From Candidatus Thorarchaeota archaeon (GTDB lineage: Archaea > Asgardarchaeota > Thorarchaeia > Thorarchaeales > Thorarchaeaceae): DNA of 38,679 nucleotides. The stretch's first letter is position 1. Each line of letters starts with the position of its first letter. Positions 15,203 to 24,200 of this stretch are shown here, in pieces. The translations under genes and the position numbers were made by a program. Under the pieces are notes generated by a model. It saw nothing but the letters and a program-made list of their open reading frames with translations. It was not told where the DNA came from and did not search any database. The DNA lies in the NCBI GenBank assembly GCA_018335335.1, contig JAGXKG010000015.1, forward strand, positions 1 through 38,679. Direction: 5' to 3'.

Positions 15203-18200
15203 ATGGTCAGCGACAATAGCAACGACAACTCTCCTAAGTCTAAACCAACAGATGTGGCCATAATTGGCGCTGGAATGGGCGGTATCAACGCAGCTCTGGC
15301 TCTTGCAGAAGGTGGGCACCACGCTCATCTGATAGAGCGTACAGTCAACATCGGCGGAGCCTATGTAGCGATTTACAAGATATTCCCGGCCTTAGAATGC
15401 TCTGCATGTGTTATGACGCCACTTACTTCGTTCGTTGGAAAGCATCCGAATATCACTATCCACGCTTTATCTGAAGTGAAGAAGGTTGAAGGAGAAGCAG
15501 GGGATTTCACCGTTACAGTACACAAGAAAGCTCGATATGTAGATGAAGACAAGTGCACAGGTTGTGGACTCTGTATAAAATCGTGCCCTGTTGAGGTTCC
15601 AAATGAATATGACGGCGGGCTATCCCTCCGCAAAGCCATATACATGAACTTCCCACAACAGATTCCGCTTGTTGCGACAATTGACAAGGAAGCCTGTATT
15701 GGATGTGGAACATGCGCAGGAGTCTGCCCCCAAGATTGTATCATCTACGATGACGAGGATGAGGAATATGATCTGAATGTAGGGGCAATCATCAATGCTG
15801 CTGGTTTTCAGGAATATGACCCCACAGATTATGCAGAGTACGGATACGGCGTATTCCCCAATGTTGTAACAACCTTGGAATATGACAGACAGACCCATCC
15901 CACAGGGCCCACAGACGCACATATGGTAAGGCCTTCTGATGGTAAGGAACCAGAATCCATCATGTTTGTCAATTGTGTCGGTTCACGAGATGTCCGAGAG
16001 AATATTGAGGGATATAGTGATCACTGTAACCGAGTTTGTTGTTCATTCGGACTGAAGCTTGCACAAGTTACACGAATGCACTACCCCGAAGATCATTGCG
16101 AAATCTACTACTCCTATATGGATTTGAGAACCTGTGGAAAAGCGCTTGAAGAGTTCCTGTGGGATAGCCAGCATAATCAAGGCATCGATTTCATCCGAGG
16201 GAGGATAGCCAAAATCAACGAGGACCCAGACACCAATGACCTGATGGTCAAAATTGAGGATACCGAAACTGGAGAAATCAAAGAAATGACCATGGAAATG
16301 GTCGTGTTGAATTCCAGTTTCAGACCTGCGGAAGGACATGAAGAACTTGCAGAGATTTTGGATATAGAACTCGAGCCAACAGGTTGGGTCAAAGAGAAGA
16401 ACCCAAGTTCTGCTGCCCTTGAAACTACTCGACCAGGTATTTTCATGGCAGGAACAATTCATGGCCCGAAAGACGGTACAGATACAGTAAACGAAGGTAA
16501 AGGCGCCGCGATGGCTGCACAGTCTATATTACCAGTACCGGAACCAGAACCTCAAGAGGGAGTACCACCAATCGAAGTTGGTGATGAACCGCGTGTAGGC
16601 GTTTTCATATGCCATTGTGGAGGAATCATTGGCGATATGATTGATTCTCCTGCATTGGCGGATTGGGCGGGTGATTTGCCAAACGTCGTGTATAGCACCG
16701 ACTATATCTTCATGTGCAGTGATCCAGGTCAGGAACTCATCACTGAGGCTATCAAGGAGCATGACTTGAACAGAGTCGTAGTTGGTTCATGTTCGCCATT
16801 GCAGCATGAGGATACATTCAGATCGGCACTTGAAGCTGCAGGACTATCAGGCTATTATCTAGTTGGACCAGTTGGACTGCGTGAACAACTAACGCTTGTT
16901 AATGCCAACGCTCCGCCCGAAGTCCGACAGGAAAAGGCCCAAGATATGATTAGAAGTGGTGTGGCAAAGGCTATCAACAATGAAAAGGTTCCTATTGAAA
17001 CAGTTGAAGTGACACCCGTTTGTATGGTCGTGGGTGGTGGAGTCTCCGGAATGACGGCCGCACTCGATGTTGCTCGGAAAGGTTTCGATGTTACCCTAGT
17101 AGAGAAGAATGAAGAACTAGGCGGCAGACTCAACGAGTTATATAGGCTCTTTCCGGAGATGGTCGAAGCTCAGGAAATTGTAGATGACTTGAAAGCAAGG
17201 GTTGAGAGGGAAGACAAAATCGAAGTTATTCTCAATTCGAAACCGGTAGCTCGTGATGGAACATACGGAAACTACGAAATTACCCTCGAGAATCAGAAGA
17301 CCGGTGAAAGAAACATGCACGTGATAGGCTCCATGGTAATTGCTGTAGGAACAGATACCTATGAGCCTGAAGATGGTGAATATGGATGGGAAGAGACCCC
17401 GGCCGTCATAACCACGCTTGACTTGGAACGGAAACTGAAGAATGGAGGAATCAAAGAACCCCCCAAGAACCCGGTGTTCATTCATTGTGTCGGATCGAGA
17501 CAGAGTCCAGGTGAAGGAAACAGGTATTGTTCGAGAGTTTGTTGTTCCGCAGTCATAGCCATGCAAAACGAGCTGAAGGAGATGTTCCCCGACCTTAGGG
17601 TCTTCTCAGCCTATAAGGAACACATCAGACCATTCGCTAACGGGATGGAAGAGATGTGGAGGGAGAACAGACAGAAGGGTGTCAGTTACCTGCGATGGGT
17701 TAGAGAGAATCCCCCGCAAGTCGAGCCAACTGAAGATGGTGAACGAGCTATTGTTACCGTCTATGATACGCTATCACAGAAGACCCTGAGAATCAAATCA
17801 GATATGGTGGTTCTAGCTGTTGGTCTTGAGGCGCCTCACGATGTTAATGAACTGGTAAAGGCAATCGGTATCACCCGTGGAGCCGACGGATTCCTTAGAG
17901 AGATGCACATGAAGTTCAAGCCTGTCGAGACCAACGTCCCGGGTGTATTCCTAGGTGTAACCTATGCAAAGAATGTTGCAGACTCAATCAACCAAGCTCG
18001 CGGCGCGGCAAGTGCAGCCTGTGCTCCCTTGAATCTCGGTACTGTGGAGATTGAACTGTTGGTTGCAGATGTCGACCAGGATCTTTGTGTTGGTTGTGAC
18101 CTGTGCAACTATTCCGAAATATGCCCATATGATGCAGTATCGATGGTTGAAGTGGAACCAGGTGTTAAGAAGAGCGTCACCGACGAACTACGTTGTGAAG

Positions 18201-18304
18201 GTTGTGGTGCATGTTGCGCCATATGTCCAACAGGTGCTCGGGATCTCAGATGGTGGCGAGAGGAAAGCTTCCTACAACAAATCGAAGAAATGCTCAGGGA
18301 GTGA
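15203..18304 (+). CDS. Tandem HdrA-HdrA fusion protein (heterodisulfide reductase A-like)
   Basis: A 1033-aa cytoplasmic flavin/iron-sulfur protein made of two HdrA modules. HdrA is the flavin subunit that splits or confurcates electrons in Hdr complexes. Module 1 (about 15-450) has an FAD Rossmann motif (GAGMGG, 22-27), the HdrA cysteine pair in ECSACVMTP (C66, C69), and two ferredoxin motifs (C118/121/124/128 and C165/168/171/175). Module 2 (about 455-1033) starts with the HdrA N-terminal domain (VGVFICHCGG) and a second Rossmann motif (VVGGGVSGM, about 605). It has no CxxC where module 1 has ECSAC, and ends with two more ferredoxin motifs. The first of those has enlarged spacing (CVGCDLCNYSEIC). 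No MvhD domain is present. It diverges from hydBGDA and is followed after 7 bp by the DUF2096-like gene. Confidence 0.9.
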   Translation: MVSDNSNDNSPKSKPTDVAIIGAGMGGINAALALAEGGHHAHLIERTVNIGGAYVAIYKIFPALECSACVMTPLTSFVGKHPNITIHALSEVKKVEGEAGDFTVTVHKKARYVDEDKCTGCGLCIKSCPVEVPNEYDGGLSLRKAIYMNFPQQIPLVATIDKEACIGCGTCAGVCPQDCIIYDDEDEEYDLNVGAIINAAGFQEYDPTDYAEYGYGVFPNVVTTLEYDRQTHPTGPTDAHMVRPSDGKEPESIMFVNCVGSRDVRENIEGYSDHCNRVCCSFGLKLAQVTRMHYPEDHCEIYYSYMDLRTCGKALEEFLWDSQHNQGIDFIRGRIAKINEDPDTNDLMVKIEDTETGEIKEMTMEMVVLNSSFRPAEGHEELAEILDIELEPTGWVKEKNPSSAALETTRPGIFMAGTIHGPKDGTDTVNEGKGAAMAAQSILPVPEPEPQEGVPPIEVGDEPRVGVFICHCGGIIGDMIDSPALADWAGDLPNVVYSTDYIFMCSDPGQELITEAIKEHDLNRVVVGSCSPLQHEDTFRSALEAAGLSGYYLVGPVGLREQLTLVNANAPPEVRQEKAQDMIRSGVAKAINNEKVPIETVEVTPVCMVVGGGVSGMTAALDVARKGFDVTLVEKNEELGGRLNELYRLFPEMVEAQEIVDDLKARVEREDKIEVILNSKPVARDGTYGNYEITLENQKTGERNMHVIGSMVIAVGTDTYEPEDGEYGWEETPAVITTLDLERKLKNGGIKEPPKNPVFIHCVGSRQSPGEGNRYCSRVCCSAVIAMQNELKEMFPDLRVFSAYKEHIRPFANGMEEMWRENRQKGVSYLRWVRENPPQVEPTEDGERAIVTVYDTLSQKTLRIKSDMVVLAVGLEAPHDVNELVKAIGITRGADGFLREMHMKFKPVETNVPGVFLGVTYAKNVADSINQARGAASAACAPLNLGTVEIELLVADVDQDLCVGCDLCNYSEICPYDAVSMVEVEPGVKKSVTDELRCEGCGACCAICPTGARDLRWWREESFLQQIEEMLRE

Positions 18305-18311
18305 AATCTAA

Positions 18312-18884
18312 GTGGTATCTATCGAAGGTTTGCGTGCTGGCTGGCTGGTTCTCAATGACCTGCTTGGAGATTTGAAATCAAAGCATAATTTCAGTCCGCC
18401 GGATATAACGTACAAAGATCTTCGCAGTTCCAAGATGATTATAGAGTATCTTGGTTCTTTCGATGAAGACATAAGAGACATGGAGCATCGCGATGCTGCT
18501 CTTCGAGAAGAGATGGAACAGAAAGTTGATCGCACACGAGAAACCCTGATGATGTGGGCTGAAAAGCAAGGTGGGAAAAAATACAGGGAAACATGGAACG
18601 TACGGTTCCATGAGGCTATTCATACTGATGGAGAATCGGGTCCAGAAGAATCTAAAGCCCCGATATCCGATCTGCCACGAGACAAAGATGTCAGCTTCTT
18701 CAGAATGCGACTCCCCGAAGAAATCCCCGTCGAAATTATTTCTGGCTTGGCAGAAAGCTGCATGGTTCTCATATCTTTGGATGGTGAAAGGCACCTCCAA
18801 GTCAGCGGATCAGAAGAATGTGTCAAAGAGGCAATGCAACGCCTCGGAGAACTGTTCTATGGCGAGAATACTATGAATGAGTAG
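18312..18884 (+). CDS. DUF2096-like protein of unknown function
   Basis: A 190-aa protein starting at GTG 18312, 7 bp after the HdrA fusion stop, with GGGAG within the end of that gene as ribosome binding site, so the two are surely cotranscribed. The N terminus (GLRAGWLVLNDLLGDLK, then DLRSSKMIIEYLGS) resembles the DUF2096 proteins known mainly from methanogens. I recognise this by pattern and not by search. The middle is a charged helix (about 55-85). The end looks like a small alpha/beta domain (FRMRLPEEIPVEIISGLAES, LISLDGERHLQVSG). There are no cysteines for clusters and no membrane segment. The tight link suggests a role with the Hdr protein. Confidence 0.65.
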   Translation: MVSIEGLRAGWLVLNDLLGDLKSKHNFSPPDITYKDLRSSKMIIEYLGSFDEDIRDMEHRDAALREEMEQKVDRTRETLMMWAEKQGGKKYRETWNVRFHEAIHTDGESGPEESKAPISDLPRDKDVSFFRMRLPEEIPVEIISGLAESCMVLISLDGERHLQVSGSEECVKEAMQRLGELFYGENTMNE

Positions 18885-18980
18885 ATACAATCTTCTGAGT
18901 TGAACCGCCTAATTGAACTGATTAGGTGTACCCAAGATTAAATCAGTAGATCTTCATACAGTTTACCGAGGGGCGATTAT

Positions 18981-19892
18981 ATGGCCAGTGACTATAGCAT
19001 GTCAGACCCGCTTGGTAGAGCAAGAGTGTGTCTAGATGGTTTGTCCATCGGAGACGGCTTTGGCGAGATGTTCTTTGACCGTCGAAGAGTGACCGAGAAT
19101 TGGATAGAGGAGAGACAACTACCTCCATCCCCTTGGAGATATACTGACGATAGCATGATGGCAATGTCCGTCTTCTCGATACTCCAGGAGTATGGCGAAA
19201 TCAATCAAGATGCACTTATTCAAAGCTTCTGTGAGAACTATAATCCGAGAAGAGGATACGGAAGCGGAATGCACGAAGCTCTACCACGAATTGCAAATGG
19301 GGAAGACTGGGAGAAGGTTGCAGGCAGTCTATTTGGTGGAGAAGGTTCATACGGTAATGGCGCTTCAATGCGGGTTGCACCGGTTGGGGCATACTTTGCG
19401 ACGGATTTGGATTCAGTAGCAGAAAATGCAGCAAAATCTGCGCAGGTAACTCATGCACATTCCGAGGCGACAGCTGGAGCAATAGCAGTTGCCACTGGCG
19501 CCGCTCTGGCATACCAGTCAAGAGAAGAAGAAGCACCGAATGTTCATGATTTCATAGAGAAGGTATTGGAAGCTGTACCTGACAGCCTAACCCGGAAAAC
19601 CATTTTGGAAGCTTTGAGTGTAAGTCCTGAGGCCCCGGTGCGAGAGGTCGTCAGTAGAATTGGCAATGGTTCCAAAATAACTACATTTGACACGGTACCG
19701 TTTGTTCTGTGGAGCGCAGGACTTCATCTTGATGATTACAAAGAGGCTCTCTGGTATACGGTAAGTGGACTAGGAGATATTGATACAACCAGTGCCATGG
19801 TCGGTGGTATAGTGGCTAGTAGAGTAGGACAAGAAGGAATTCCAGAGGAATGGCTTGATAGAAGAGAACCACTTCCAGACCTCCCCCTATGA
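18981..19892 (+). CDS. ADP-ribosylglycohydrolase (DraG/ARH family)
   Basis: A two-metal hydrolase that removes ADP-ribose from modified proteins or small molecules. The 303-aa product has all the family signatures: GLSIGDGFGE near the start, the metal-binding YTDDSMMA (T55, D56, D57), GNGASMRVAPVG, THAHSEATAGA, and the second metal site GDIDTTSAMVGG near the C terminus. It is therefore probably active. GAGGGG about 7 nt before the ATG gives a strong start. It lies 96 bp downstream of the DUF2096-like gene and convergent with an hdrB. The natural substrate is unknown. ADP-ribosylation control of a redox protein, as in DraG-nitrogenase, is only a thought from context. Confidence 0.9.
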   Translation: MASDYSMSDPLGRARVCLDGLSIGDGFGEMFFDRRRVTENWIEERQLPPSPWRYTDDSMMAMSVFSILQEYGEINQDALIQSFCENYNPRRGYGSGMHEALPRIANGEDWEKVAGSLFGGEGSYGNGASMRVAPVGAYFATDLDSVAENAAKSAQVTHAHSEATAGAIAVATGAALAYQSREEEAPNVHDFIEKVLEAVPDSLTRKTILEALSVSPEAPVREVVSRIGNGSKITTFDTVPFVLWSAGLHLDDYKEALWYTVSGLGDIDTTSAMVGGIVASRVGQEGIPEEWLDRREPLPDLPL

Positions 19893-19899
19893 AGACAGT

Positions 19900-20775
19900 T
19901 TATAATCCGAGAATATCCGCGATAGGATCCAGCCGCACTCTGTTTAACTCGAATCCTAACTTGCTTGAATCAATGCCCATGGCCACACCCAGAACTTGCG
20001 TTACGAACAGCGCAGGCAGCTCCAGTGAATTACCATCCTCGTCTTCTAGGCCGAGTGCTTGAACATCAAACTGTGTATGGCAGGCAGGGCAGTTGGTCAC
20101 AATGCAGTTTGCACCGGACTCTATGGCATCACTCATCTTCTCTTTGAGAATCTCAGTAGCAACTTCTTCACTCGAAATGAGTAGTGGGGAACCACAACAT
20201 CTAAGCTTCAGATTCCAGGGAGTGCTTCGGGCACCAGTAAGCTCCAGCAACTCGTCAACTTTGCGAGGGAGCTCTGGATTGTCGAACTGTGCTACAGTAG
20301 ATGGGCGTATCAGGTGACAACCAGGATGAAAGGCAATTTTGAGACCATCGAGGGGATTCACGATTCTATCTGCAATTTTGTCTTTCAAATCATACAGAAC
20401 TTCAACAAAGTGGCGAATGCGTGTTTCACCTTCGTATTCTAGACCAACTTCGCTGAGAATCTTGTTGACTTGTTTCCGCTCGTTATCGTTCTCATTAAGT
20501 ACATGATCACAGTCTTTGAGCGAGCCAAAACAACCATTGCAAGGAGTAACAATATCGTGGCCCCGTTGTTCAGCGAGCGCTATATTTCGCCCAGACATCG
20601 AAAGCCAGCTCATCTCATCAATCGACTTCAGTACAACAGTTCCGCAGCATGATGCCCCATCAAAATCCAAGAGTTCGATATCAAGCTCATCAGCAATGAC
20701 CCGCATGGATGCTTCATAATTATTGAAACGGCTAGGAATGGCACATCCAAGAAAGACTTCGTATTCTTGACTCAT
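19900..20775 (-). CDS. hdrB: Heterodisulfide reductase subunit B (HdrB), copy 1
   Basis: The catalytic Hdr subunit, holding two non-cubane [4Fe-4S] clusters in CCG domains that reduce a disulfide such as CoM-S-S-CoB. The true start is the ATG at 20775 (291 aa, MSQEYEVFLGCAIPSRF). The frame runs 47 codons further up only as a shadow of hdrC. Domain 1 has FLGC, ASCCGT and PCNGC. Domain 2 has HPGC, RCCGSPLL and NCPAC. Both sets are complete. It follows hdrC copy 1 with a one-base gap and is the third gene of the HdrA-HdrA-MvhD / HdrC / HdrB unit. Confidence 0.92.
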   Translation of the reverse strand: MSQEYEVFLGCAIPSRFNNYEASMRVIADELDIELLDFDGASCCGTVVLKSIDEMSWLSMSGRNIALAEQRGHDIVTPCNGCFGSLKDCDHVLNENDNERKQVNKILSEVGLEYEGETRIRHFVEVLYDLKDKIADRIVNPLDGLKIAFHPGCHLIRPSTVAQFDNPELPRKVDELLELTGARSTPWNLKLRCCGSPLLISSEEVATEILKEKMSDAIESGANCIVTNCPACHTQFDVQALGLEDEDGNSLELPALFVTQVLGVAMGIDSSKLGFELNRVRLDPIADILGL

Positions 20776-20776
20776 T

Positions 20777-21295
20777 CTAGTCATCCTCCTCCAGTTTGAG
20801 CAAGCCGGTCTTCTCAAACATCTTCTTGGTTTCATCCAAGTCCAGATGTGGAACGGTATCCAAACCGAGATCTTCGCGTTCCCAATCAGTTGGCTGATAG
20901 AGTTTTCCAGTATCATAGAGCTGCTGTCGTGAACTAACGTATCCCTGGGGTGTCTTGTTTCTCTTGAAAGCCATATTCTTCAGTCCGAAGAGGATATCTG
21001 TTATGTCGATACCTTGTGGACACCGTTCCTGACATGTATAGCAAGTTGTACACAGCCATATCATGTCAGTATCAAGTACTTCTGGTAGCCCAAGAACAAG
21101 CATCCGCATTACTTCATGAATCTGTACATTAACCTTGTCGCTGACCGGGCAACCAGCACTGCATTTCGCACACTGGAAACACGCAGTTAGGTCCTGACCA
21201 CCGATAAGCTGTGAAACTCGCTCAGTGAATTCAGGATCAAGAGTTTCAAAGGTCTTACCTGCAAACGATTTGAGAGTACCCCATGCTTCAGTCAT
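20777..21295 (-). CDS. hdrC: Heterodisulfide reductase subunit C (HdrC), copy 1
   Basis: A ferredoxin-like subunit passing electrons between HdrA and HdrB. The 172-aa product has two [4Fe-4S] motifs, CFQCAKCSAGCPVS and CTTCYTCQERCPQG, in the HdrC arrangement. It lies 3 bp after the HdrA-HdrA-MvhD stop and directly before hdrB copy 1, with GGAGGT about 10 nt upstream of the ATG. No membrane helices, so it is the soluble HdrABC type and not HdrDE. Confidence 0.93.
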   Translation of the reverse strand: MTEAWGTLKSFAGKTFETLDPEFTERVSQLIGGQDLTACFQCAKCSAGCPVSDKVNVQIHEVMRMLVLGLPEVLDTDMIWLCTTCYTCQERCPQGIDITDILFGLKNMAFKRNKTPQGYVSSRQQLYDTGKLYQPTDWEREDLGLDTVPHLDLDETKKMFEKTGLLKLEEDD

Positions 21296-21298
21296 CGT

Positions 21299-24200
21299 CT
21301 ATCGACCTCCTCTTAGAGGGCTTGGTCCAAGCTCCTCAGCCAATTCTGTGAGCTCTTTAACAGTATCAGCATATATTGCCCCTTCACTCGCACTAATCTG
21401 AGTGAATTGGAGGCGCTCTGGGTCCAGTCCAGCTTTTTCGATAATCTTCTTGGCTATGTTGAACCGTCTTTCAAACGCGACATTACCATCAACATAGTGA
21501 CAATCACCGAAATGGCATCCAGAAATCCACACTACATCCGCACCCATTCGGAATGCCTCAAGGATGTGCTGTACGCTGACACGCCCAGTACACATCACCC
21601 GTATGTCCCGTACCGTGGGTGGTTGTTGCATCCGTGAGACTCCCGCTTGATCTGCACCGGCATAGGTGCACCAGTTGCAGATGAGGCTCACTAATCTCGG
21701 TTGACTTACTGGCATGTCTTTGAGTGCAGCTCGGATTTGAGAGAGGATTTGGTCATCCGTGAAGTGCTTCATAGTAATGGCGCCCGACGGGCAACCAGCG
21801 GCACATTTACCACATCCTTGGCATAGCACCGGGTTACTGACTGCATAATCGTGACTGCCATCACCTGGAACGACCTCTATGGCATTGTATGAGCAGTTCA
21901 CCTCACAAGTCCCGCATCCAACACATACCTCGGGGTCTACGACAGAGACGATAGCTTCAGCCTTTCGAACACCCTTATTGAGAGGAATCAGTGCTCGTGA
22001 AGCCGCCCCTCTTCCTTGAGCAATGGACTCATCTATAGACTTCGGAGCGGTAGCTGTTCCAGCCACATAGATTCCATCGGTCTGAAAATCGACTGGGCGG
22101 AGCTTGGGATGCGCTTCCATGAAGAAACCTGACATGTTCAGCGAGAGTTTGAACATCTCGGAAAGTTCCTTGTTTGATTCTCGAGGAATCATTGCAGTTG
22201 CAAGTACAACATGATCAACATCCAAGGCGATTGTTGCGCCCAGTATTTGATCTAGTACCTCTACACGAAGCTCGCTTTTCTCTCCCTTCTTCACTTCGGG
22301 GGGAGCATCTTGGTCGTATCTGAGGAACACAACCCCACGCTTCCTGGCTTCTCTGTACTTGTCTTCTCCGTCATAGGATACCCGAAGATCACGGTACATA
22401 TGATAGACCTTGGATTCAGGATACTTGTCAAGAAGCTCTAGTGTATGTTCCAGCGCTACGGTGCAGCAGATACCAGAACACCATGTCCTTGCTCCTTCCA
22501 AGGATTCGTCTTCACGTGAACCAGCACAGTGAATAACCGCGAACGTTTCGCCATCTTCAATTCCGTCTCCTTCAACAAGACACCGATTGAATTCTAGCTC
22601 AGTCATCACTTCGGGTAGTTCACCAAGACCGTATAGTCCCTCCTCTTCAAGCTGAACAGCCCCAGTGGCCACAACGACGACGCCTACAGTCAGTTCTGTT
22701 TCATCGCCACTGGATTCCACAGTTACGTTGAAATCTCCAATTGCGCCCTTGGCATCAACAACTTCGGAGCTGAGCAAGAGATCGATATTGGGATGATCCG
22801 TCACTCTCTTTGAATACTCTTCTATGACTTCCTTGCTATCTTGATGGTCGAAATTCACTGTGCTTAAATCGTTCAGCAGGCCGCCGACTTTGTCTTCTTT
22901 CTCAACCAAGTAAACGTGGAATCCTTTGTCACCGATGATTTCTGCCGCGGCCATGCCAGCAATGCCAGCACCAACCACAAGAGCTGAAGGTTCGATTTCT
23001 GCCACTTCTTCCGCTTGTGGTTCTAGTAAGGAAGCTTTGGCAACAGCCATTCGCACAAGATCAGTTGCCTTGGAGGTGGCTTCATCCTTCTGGCTCTGAT
23101 GTATCCAAGAGCAATGCTCTCTGATATTGGCCATCTCGAAAAGATACTTGTTCAAACCTGCCTCTTCAATCGTCTCTCTGAAGAGTGGTTCATGTGTGCG
23201 GGGGGTACATGATGCTACCACAACACGATTAAGATCATGTTCATGAATCGCGTCCTTGATGGCAACCTGTGAATCAGATGAGCATGAATATAGAAGGTTC
23301 TCAGCATGGATTACATTAGGAAGGCTTCCAGCATATTGCGTTACTTCATCCACATCAACAGTACCAGCAATATTGATTCCACATGAGCAGATGAATACCC
23401 CGATTCGGGGATCCTCAGCCATCATCTCAAAATCAGATTCTTCAATAGGCTCGCTTTCTTCTTCTGGCAAATCGATATCATTGGCAGCTAGAGCTGCTGC
23501 AGCACTTCCATGAGCTACTGAATCGGGTATATCCTTTGGATGATGACATGAACCGCACATGTAGATACCCGGCACAGAAGTCTCAGCAGTTTCGACAGAC
23601 GGATTACCCACCGCGACGAAACCATAATCGTCAGTATTGATGCCTAGTGTATCCACTAATGAAGGATTATTGTTAGGAAGCATCGCTGGGCAAAGTACAA
23701 CCAAGTCATATTGATCTTCGACTACCTCATGACCAGCCGTGTCACTATGCCGGATTATGAGATCTCCAGTTTCAGGGTTTTCAGAAATTTCACTGGGTAG
23801 ACCCTTGAGGTAGTTGACTGCATATTCGTTCTCGGCACGTACGATGAATTCCTCGAATCCCTTCCCGAAAGCGCGAAGGTCATTGTAGAGAATATCGATA
23901 TCGACATCTGGTGTGTGTTCTTTAGTGATTATTGCTTCCTTAGTTGCGTACGTACAGCATATCCGGGAACAATAGGCACAGTGATTTACATCACGGGAAC
24001 CCACACATTGTACAAATGCGATATTCTCAGGTTCCCGTCCATCAGACGGCCGCATAACGACTCCTTTAGTAGGCCCGCTGGCAGAAACCATTCGTTCGTA
24101 TTCTAGTGCACTTACAACATTAGGTAGTCTGCCATAACCATACTCAGGAACACTAGCTGGGTCGAGAAGCTGGTAACCCGTTGCGAGTATGATGGCTCCA

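Noticed and set aside
17138-17566. Long minus-strand frames opposite the HdrA-HdrA gene (also 16043-16462, 15373-15744)
   Set aside because: Shadows of a strongly coding gene; no recognisable protein features.
20776-20916. N-terminal extension of hdrB copy 1
   Set aside because: These 47 codons lie inside hdrC in another frame and do not look like HdrB; the ATG at 20775 gives the family N terminus.
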